Origin: an uncultured Lachnospiraceae bacterium
GTDB taxonomy: Bacteria > Bacillota > Clostridia > Lachnospirales > Lachnospiraceae
Reading direction: 5' to 3'
Assembly: GCA_910585555.1 (NCBI GenBank)
Contig: CAJUFU010000019.1
Span: 37,077-48,748, forward strand
DNA: 11,672 nucleotides
Numbering within the stretch: position 1 is the stretch's first letter; the number at the start of each line of letters is the position of its first letter. The notes beneath the pieces are model-generated. The model had not been told where the DNA came from and did no database searches. It saw only the letters and a program-made list of their open reading frames with translations. A program made the translations under genes and the position numbers. Shown in pieces: positions 7,029-11,672 of the stretch.

Positions 7029-8864
7029 ATGCGGGAATTGGAATATCCTTTTGACAGTGAAGAGATTTTAAAGAAATCCAAGAAAATAAAGAGAAGACTA
7101 TTAGAAGAGCGGTCAGACTTTCTGCACAAGAAGATTGCCGTCCTGGGGGGCAGCACCACCCATGATATCATCAGGGTTTTGGAGGTATTCCTGTTAGAGC
7201 AGGGTATCCAGGCATTTTTTTATGAGTCGGAGTATGCCCAGTACTGGCAGGATGTGATGTTTGACCAGCCTGCCCTTGCGGCCTTTTCGCCGGACCTTAT
7301 CTTTATCCATACCTCCTGCCGCAATATCACGGAATTCCCGGCCCTGGAGGACGACAGGGAGCAGGTGGAGGAGAAGCTTTCCAGACAGTATGCGCATTTT
7401 CAGGTCATGTGGGACAAGATCGAGGAGAAATACCACTGTCCCGTGATTCAGAATAATTTTGAGTATCCTTTTTACCGGCTTTTGGGGAACCGGGAGGCGG
7501 TGGATATACACGGCAGGATATATTTTATCAACCGTCTGAACGAGAAATTCTACGAATATGCCAGGAGCCATGACCATTTCTATATCAATGATCTGCAGTA
7601 CATGGCCTCTGCTTATGGCCTGGACAAGTGGGCCGACCCTTTGTACTGGCATATGTATAAATACGCTATGTGCCTGCAGGCTATCCCGGAATTTGCCTAC
7701 AACACCGCCCACATTGTGAAAGCGGTTTTTGGCAAGAATAAAAAGGCCCTGGTGCTGGATTTGGACAATACGCTCTGGGGCGGCGTTGTGGGAGACGATG
7801 GGGTGGAGCAGTTGGAAATCGGCCAGGAGACGTCCATGGGACAGGTATATGCGGAGTTTCAAAGCTATGTGAAAGCCCAGAAAGATATCGGTGTGCTTCT
7901 GTGCGTGGATTCCAAGAATGAGGAGGAAAATGCCCTGGCAGGCCTAAAGCATCCGGACGGGGCCTTAAAACCGGAGGATTTCCTTGTCATAAAGGCGAAT
8001 TGGGAGCCCAAGAGCAGGAATATCGTGGAGATTGCGCAGGCCCTAAATATCCTGCCGGACAGTCTGGTCTTTGTGGACGATAATCCGGCGGAGCAAGAGA
8101 TTGTGGCGCGCCAGGTGCCCGGCGTTTCGGTGCCCCGGATTGGCACGCCGGAGCAATATATCCGGGTGCTGGACCGCTCCGGTTTCTTCGAAGTGACACA
8201 ACTGTCAGAAGATGACAGGAAACGAAATGAGATGTATCAGGCCAATATCCAGAGGCAGAAGCAGGCGCAGAATTTCGGGGATTACAGGGAATATCTGTTG
8301 TCTTTGCAGATGCGGGGAACCATCCGGGCCTTTGAGCCGTTGTATGTAGCGCGGATTGCCCAGCTTTCCAATAAGAGCAACCAGTTTAACCTGACCACCA
8401 GGAGATATACCCAGACAGACATAGAGGCTTTCGCCGGAGATGCTTCCTATATCACCAGATACGGCAAGCTGGAAGACAAGTTCGGAGATAACGGAGTGGT
8501 GAGCGTGGTGATCGGCAGACAGGGAACCTTAGAGGACATCCCAAGCTTCCAAAGGCAGGAGACCGGAACGGGCGAAGGCGGGCAGGTGCTGCATCTTCTG
8601 CTGTGGCTCATGAGCTGCCGGGTGCTCAAGCGGGATATGGAATATGCCATGATGGACAGTGTGGTGAGCGCCTGCAAGGACAGAGGCATCGGCATCATCA
8701 TGGGTTATTATTACCCTACGGCCAAGAACGCCATGGTGAAGGAGTTTTACGGGCAGATGGGGTTTGAGAAGATTGCAGAAGATGACACGGGTGTCAGTAC
8801 TTGGCAGTATGTGATTCCTAAGGACTATCAGAAGAAAAATACCGTGATCGAGGAAGTAAAGTGA
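7029..8864 (+). CDS. FkbH-like HAD-IIIC family protein, probable glyceryl (or related acyl) loading onto ACP
   Basis: A 611-residue protein with the three-part plan of long FkbH-like proteins. Residues about 35-230 form an SGNH-like N-terminal region with VLGGSTTHD (S42). The HAD core follows: motif I DLDNT at 244-248, then WGGVVGDDG; motif II SKN at 295-297; motif III lysine at K328 in NWEPK; motif IV DD at 350-351. The C-terminal GNAT-like region carries NKSNQFNLTTRRYT (448-461) and FGDNGVV. Studied FkbH proteins dephosphorylate 1,3-bisphosphoglycerate and load the glyceryl unit on an ACP phosphopantetheine thiol. All HAD catalytic residues are present and an ACP gene follows, so the family and the ACP partnership are well supported. 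Glyceryl as the exact substrate is inference. The ATG at 7029 has GGGAG about 10 bases upstream. No polyketide synthase genes, the usual setting for FkbH, are visible. Confidence 0.92.
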   Translation: MRELEYPFDSEEILKKSKKIKRRLLEERSDFLHKKIAVLGGSTTHDIIRVLEVFLLEQGIQAFFYESEYAQYWQDVMFDQPALAAFSPDLIFIHTSCRNITEFPALEDDREQVEEKLSRQYAHFQVMWDKIEEKYHCPVIQNNFEYPFYRLLGNREAVDIHGRIYFINRLNEKFYEYARSHDHFYINDLQYMASAYGLDKWADPLYWHMYKYAMCLQAIPEFAYNTAHIVKAVFGKNKKALVLDLDNTLWGGVVGDDGVEQLEIGQETSMGQVYAEFQSYVKAQKDIGVLLCVDSKNEEENALAGLKHPDGALKPEDFLVIKANWEPKSRNIVEIAQALNILPDSLVFVDDNPAEQEIVARQVPGVSVPRIGTPEQYIRVLDRSGFFEVTQLSEDDRKRNEMYQANIQRQKQAQNFGDYREYLLSLQMRGTIRAFEPLYVARIAQLSNKSNQFNLTTRRYTQTDIEAFAGDASYITRYGKLEDKFGDNGVVSVVIGRQGTLEDIPSFQRQETGTGEGGQVLHLLLWLMSCRVLKRDMEYAMMDSVVSACKDRGIGIIMGYYYPTAKNAMVKEFYGQMGFEKIAEDDTGVSTWQYVIPKDYQKKNTVIEEVK

Positions 8865-8968
8865 CCAGGTTTATGATGAAAAAGATTGCCAGGACGCATG
8901 AAAAGGGATATAGTAGTAAAAGATTTTACAGATTATAACATTGGAAAATGGTTCGGAATGGAGGAGCT

Positions 8969-9211
8969 ATGACAAGAGAAGAAGTGTTTGCAAGATTGAA
9001 TGAAGTATTTCGGGATGTGTTTGACGACGAGGAGATTACGGTGTCGGATGCCACCACGGCGGATGATATCGAGGAGTGGGATTCCCTGGAGCATATCAAT
9101 CTCTTGGCTGCTGTGGAGCAGGAGTTTGGCATGAAATTTAATATGGGCCAGGTGGTGTCCATGAAGAATGTTGGAGAGATGGCGGATATCATCCTTAGTA
9201 AGGTTGGGTAA
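8969..9211 (+). CDS. Stand-alone acyl carrier protein
   Basis: An 80-residue acidic protein of normal ACP length. The phosphopantetheine attachment site is S39 in EEWDSLEHINLL, and the C-terminal helix region VVSMKNVGEMADII fits the fold. I chose the ATG at 8969 because GGAGG (8960-8964) lies 4 bases upstream; the in-frame ATG at 8948 would add seven residues and place this ribosome site inside the gene. It lies 104 bases after the FkbH-like gene; that gap holds no convincing gene or terminator, so co-transcription is likely. Its natural partner is the FkbH-like protein, and the loaded acyl group could be passed to the MBOAT protein, as DltC passes D-alanine to DltB. No adenylation enzyme of the DltA type is visible, which argues against D-alanine as cargo. 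Confidence 0.94.
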   Translation: MTREEVFARLNEVFRDVFDDEEITVSDATTADDIEEWDSLEHINLLAAVEQEFGMKFNMGQVVSMKNVGEMADIILSKVG

Positions 9212-9224
9212 TCGGGGCGCGGTT

Positions 9225-9626
9225 TCAGGGCTTGATCAGTTCAATCATGCCAAGGACAGCGTTTGTCAGAAAGACCACTTGGCGGCCGGATAGAGCCGGT
9301 GCCGGGGTGAGCGTGTCGATGGCCATAAAACCGTCCGCTAAAAGGGATTCATAGGCGGCCTCAAAGTCTGTGGTCTCGTAACAGATGTGGTAGGGACTGT
9401 TCTTGAAGCGTTTCATCAGCCCGGATACCACCGAATCTTCGGCATAGGGACAGACCAGCTCTATGCGGTAGCCGTCTTTGATGAGAAAGCAGATATCTAC
9501 TTTGCGGATTTCATCGCGCAGGGTATCCTGTTCGATCTGGTAGCCGAGGGATGCGAAAGCGTCCTTGGCTTTTTGTACTTTTTTGACCAGGTAGCCGATG
9601 TGATGTACGGTCAGATCAGGGGACAT
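9225..9626 (-). CDS. VOC-superfamily protein, methylmalonyl-CoA epimerase-like
   Basis: A 133-residue protein with two beta-alpha-beta-beta-beta halves, typical of single-domain vicinal oxygen chelate enzymes. Expected metal ligands are in place: H9 (HHIGYLV), E56 (YRIELVCP), H80 (SPYHICYE) and E129 (LGMIELI). E39 in RDEIRKVDICFL may match the catalytic glutamate of methylmalonyl-CoA epimerase. The pattern is closest to that epimerase, which acts on the carbon next to a thioester. The ATG at 9626 has a strong AAGGAG 5 bases upstream. It faces the ACP gene tail to tail, 13 bases apart, so it is transcribed separately. Next to an FkbH-ACP pair, a job on an ACP-bound or CoA-bound hydroxyacyl thioester is plausible; an unrelated lyase or dioxygenase-like role cannot be excluded. 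Confidence 0.88.
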   Translation of the reverse strand: MSPDLTVHHIGYLVKKVQKAKDAFASLGYQIEQDTLRDEIRKVDICFLIKDGYRIELVCPYAEDSVVSGLMKRFKNSPYHICYETTDFEAAYESLLADGFMAIDTLTPAPALSGRQVVFLTNAVLGMIELIKP

Positions 9627-9655
9627 AGCACTCCTTTCGGGCCTTACGGGGACCT

Positions 9656-9684
9656 TTGCCCGCAGCCTTTACACGTATTATAAT
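9656..9684 (+). promoter_or_regulatory. Candidate promoter for the GtrA-DUF6044 pair
   Basis: TTGCCC (9656-9661, 4 of 6) is followed after exactly 17 bases by a perfect TATAAT (9679-9684). Transcription would begin near 9691, about 64 bases before the ATG at 9755. The minus-strand VOC gene must also start in this 128-base spacer; minus-strand TATAAT hexamers occur at 9682-9677 and 9709-9704, but neither has a good -35. Confidence 0.5.
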
Positions 9685-9754
9685 ATTTACGGTATTCTTT
9701 TATATTATATCTGATGAGGTTTGAAAAGAACAGTGTGAAATCATGGAGATTGAT

Positions 9755-10192
9755 ATGAAGATTAAAGCACTCTACGAGAAATATAAAGATTTTATTATGG
9801 AAGTGATACATTTTGGCATCGTGGGCGTGATGAACACGATTCTGGGATATGTGATCATGTCGGGATTATATAATCTGGCCCACTGGAATTATTGGGTGTC
9901 CAGCGGCACATCCTATTTTATCGGCAGTGTATTTTCTTATTATATGAATGGCAGGGTCACTTTCAAGGTGGAAAACAAGGATAGATGGCTTCCCTGGCGG
10001 TTTGCCATTAACATAGTGGTCTGTTATGGATTAGCCTACGGGATTGCCAGACCCCTCATCCGTTATCTGCTCTCGTCTCAGCCGGCAGTGGTAGTGGATA
10101 ACGTGGCTATGGTTTTGGGAATGGGTCTGTTTATTGTGATGAATTTCTTCGGACAGAAGCTGTTTGTGTTCCGGACAGGGAGAAAAGGATGA
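9755..10192 (+). CDS. GtrA-family membrane protein, putative polyprenyl-phosphate-sugar translocation factor
   Basis: A 145-residue protein with four membrane helices, the normal size and plan for GtrA/GtcA proteins. FGIVGVMNTILGY near the N-terminus, a central SYYMNGRVTF and a C-terminal MNFFGQKLFVF closely follow the family consensus. GtrA proteins are thought to help move polyprenyl-phosphate-linked sugars made by a GT2 enzyme to the outer membrane face. The ATG at 9755 is preferred because GGAG (9745-9748) lies 6 bases upstream; the ATG at 9743 would add four residues but has no good ribosome site. Its stop codon overlaps the next start (ATGA), so the two are translationally coupled. The GT2 enzyme at 900-1832 is a candidate donor-maker for it. 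Confidence 0.93.
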   Translation: MKIKALYEKYKDFIMEVIHFGIVGVMNTILGYVIMSGLYNLAHWNYWVSSGTSYFIGSVFSYYMNGRVTFKVENKDRWLPWRFAINIVVCYGLAYGIARPLIRYLLSSQPAVVVDNVAMVLGMGLFIVMNFFGQKLFVFRTGRKG

Positions 10193-11672
10193 GGCATAAG
10201 TGGTTTGTGTGGCTTACCAGATACTGGTTTCTCTTTCCCATCGGCGGTTTTTTGCTTCTTACGGCGGGCGTGTTGTTTGGATTTGGGGAGCGCAGTTATA
10301 TTGCGGTGCATGATAACATGGACTTGTTTCTGGCACAGTACCAGATGTTAAAGAATACGGGCAGCTTTTTCAAACATGGAGTGGATGTGCCTTTCTTAGG
10401 GGGCGTAAGCAGGGACCTTCTGCCCTCGGAGCTGTCTTTATACAGTCTGCTGTATATGCTCTTTCCCACGTATACGGCTTATGTGCTTGGTCTGCTGTTA
10501 AAGATTGTGCTTGGCATCTTTTCTTTTTGCCTGCTGGCAAAAGAATTGTTTGGCGAAAGGTACAGGATTTACCGGCCGGTCATTTATATGACAGGCTTTG
10601 CCTACGGCATCCTTTATTTTTTCCCGGCTTTCGGCTTTGCCTTTGCCTCCATTCCGCTATGTGTATTATTGTTGATCAAAATTTACAGACAGTCGGCCCT
10701 TCGCTGGTATCTGGCGCTCCTGGCTTACCCGCTGGTATCCTATTTTTCTTATCATGGCATTTTTATTCTGGGATACTTGGTGCTTGCTATTGTATGGATT
10801 TCCATCCGGGACAAGAAACCGGCAAAACCGCTGATTGCAGCGCTGTTTGTGCTGGCGGCAGGGTATGTGTTGTGCGAGTACCGGCTGTTTGGACAGATGC
10901 TTCTTAGCGATGAGGTTACGATACGGTCTACTATCGTGAATCCGTCTCTTACTGTGCCGGAGATTGGGCAGGAGATTGTAACCGTGTGGAAGGACAGCAT
11001 TTTCCATGCGGAGGATGTGCATGGGAAGGTGATCATGCCAGTCTGCGCCGTGTATTTTGTGGTTTTGAATCTGTCTTATCTGCGGAAGAAACAGGGCGGC
11101 AGAATCCTGCGGGAGCCCTTTAACCTGCTGATGGTGTTTATCCTGTTTAATTGCCTGATTTATGGAATGTATGACTTTGCGCCCCTGCGCAGGTTTGTGG
11201 AGATGATTCTGCCCCCGCTGGAAGGCTGGCAGTTTAACCGGACGATTTTCTTTAATCCCTTTTTGTGGGATATGGCGCTTTTGCTTATTTTGGTCCGGCT
11301 CTATGACAGGGGGGCCATCACCTTGTGGGGGGCCAATCTTTTGGTCTGCGGGGCGGTGCTTGCAGTGATTCTCTCCCCCACCAGGTACAATGATCTCTAT
11401 GCCACCTGCCATCACAGATTTTATGAGTACAATCACGGAACGGAAGTGGACGAGCTTAGTTACGAACAATTCTACGCGGTGGAGTTATTCGATCAAATCA
11501 AGGAAGAAATCGGCTATGAGGGCGAGTGGGCCGCAGCCTATGGGATGCATCCGGCGGTGCTTGAATATAACGGGATTGCCACCCTGGACGGGTATCTGGG
11601 ATTTTATACACAGCAGTACAAAGAGGATTTCAGACAAATCATCGCCCCTGCCCTTGACCGTGTGGAAGCAAG
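10189..11672 (+). CDS. Polytopic membrane protein, DUF6044 (YkoS-like), 3' end outside window
   Basis: The frame stays open from the ATG at 10189 to the right edge (494 complete codons), so the gene is incomplete. The start overlaps the GtrA stop by 4 bases, and the AGAAAAGG just before it can serve as ribosome site. After the first helix come HDNMD (H41-D45), GGVSRDLLPSEL (71-82) and a series of helices. A periplasmic-type tail carries GMHPAVLEYNGIATLDGY (from 452) and TQQYKEDFRQIIAPAL. These blocks match what I recall of the DUF6044/YkoS family. In Bacillus subtilis ykoS neighbours the GT2 gene ykoT, so with the GtrA partner this looks like the transferase of a three-component glycosylation set. 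An acidic residue in the first extracytoplasmic loop fits a GT-C mechanism, but activity and acceptor are inferred. Confidence 0.85.
   Translation, partial: MRHKWFVWLTRYWFLFPIGGFLLLTAGVLFGFGERSYIAVHDNMDLFLAQYQMLKNTGSFFKHGVDVPFLGGVSRDLLPSELSLYSLLYMLFPTYTAYVLGLLLKIVLGIFSFCLLAKELFGERYRIYRPVIYMTGFAYGILYFFPAFGFAFASIPLCVLLLIKIYRQSALRWYLALLAYPLVSYFSYHGIFILGYLVLAIVWISIRDKKPAKPLIAALFVLAAGYVLCEYRLFGQMLLSDEVTIRSTIVNPSLTVPEIGQEIVTVWKDSIFHAEDVHGKVIMPVCAVYFVVLNLSYLRKKQGGRILREPFNLLMVFILFNCLIYGMYDFAPLRRFVEMILPPLEGWQFNRTIFFNPFLWDMALLLILVRLYDRGAITLWGANLLVCGAVLAVILSPTRYNDLYATCHHRFYEYNHGTEVDELSYEQFYAVELFDQIKEEIGYEGEWAAAYGMHPAVLEYNGIATLDGYLGFYTQQYKEDFRQIIAPALDRVEA

Noticed and set aside
7194..7862. A 222-codon open frame on the minus strand.
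   Set aside because: Antisense to the FkbH-like gene, whose domain motifs are unmistakable; no ribosome site or recognisable product.
8878..8940. A short frame of about 20 codons (starting MKKIART) between the FkbH and ACP genes.
   Set aside because: No clear ribosome site and no recognisable peptide; more likely plain intergenic sequence.
8948..8968. Upstream ATG as the ACP start.
   Set aside because: It would put the strong GGAGG at 8960-8964 inside the coding region, and ACPs normally begin close to the MTREEVF segment.
8969..9211. Calling the ACP DltC and the MBOAT DltB.
   Set aside because: No DltA-like adenylation gene is present and the neighbouring loader is FkbH-like, so the D-alanine pathway is not supported.
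10666..11469. A 267-codon open frame on the minus strand.
   Set aside because: It lies wholly inside the DUF6044-like gene, whose plus-strand frame is open to the window edge and has recognisable motifs and a coupled start. The minus product is rich in H, K, Q and R without domain character.

Overview
The window looks like the chromosome of a Gram-positive Clostridia member, most likely Lachnospiraceae. This is inferred from moderate GC with AT-rich spacers, AGGAG-type ribosome binding sites, TATAAT-type promoters, and membrane protein families (DUF6020-like, DUF6044/YkoS-like) that I associate with Firmicutes. No tRNA, rRNA, CRISPR array, transposase or integrase gene was seen. No spacer exceeds 300 bases; the longest (5527-5754, 228 bases) carries the best promoter and a pair of palindromes.

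Layout. Bases 2-757 are the C-terminal part of an MBOAT acyltransferase (DltB/AlgI type). Next come a family 2 glycosyltransferase with two C-terminal membrane helices (900-1832) and a DUF6020-like polytopic protein (1855-3681), 22 bases apart and probably co-transcribed. On the opposite strand, tail to tail, is an unrecognised 607-residue polytopic protein (3703-5526) with its own promoter. Divergent from it is a membrane-anchored SGNH hydrolase (5755-6903), closed by a clear intrinsic terminator. Then come an FkbH-like HAD-IIIC protein (7029-8864) and an acyl carrier protein (8969-9211), followed tail to tail by a VOC/methylmalonyl-CoA-epimerase-like protein on the minus strand (9225-9626). 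The window ends with a GtrA-family protein (9755-10192) overlapping by 4 bases a DUF6044/YkoS-like membrane protein (10189 to the edge, incomplete).

How the genes may work together (inference). Two chemistries that decorate surface polymers lie side by side. The first is a lipid-linked glycosylation set: a GT2 enzyme of the polyprenyl-phosphate sugar synthase type, a GtrA-type membrane protein, and three large polytopic proteins that could be GT-C-like transferases. The architecture resembles the three-component systems known from Bacillus (CsbB/YfhO/GtcA) and Listeria. The second is an acyl-transfer set: FkbH-like protein, ACP, VOC protein, MBOAT and SGNH hydrolase. FkbH proteins are known to load a glyceryl unit from 1,3-bisphosphoglycerate onto an ACP, and MBOAT proteins such as DltB move acyl groups from an ACP-borne thioester across the membrane. 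The most interesting reading is therefore a Dlt-like pathway that puts a three-carbon hydroxyacyl group, not D-alanine, on a cell-surface glycan. This is a hypothesis; the sequence proves neither the substrate nor the acceptor.
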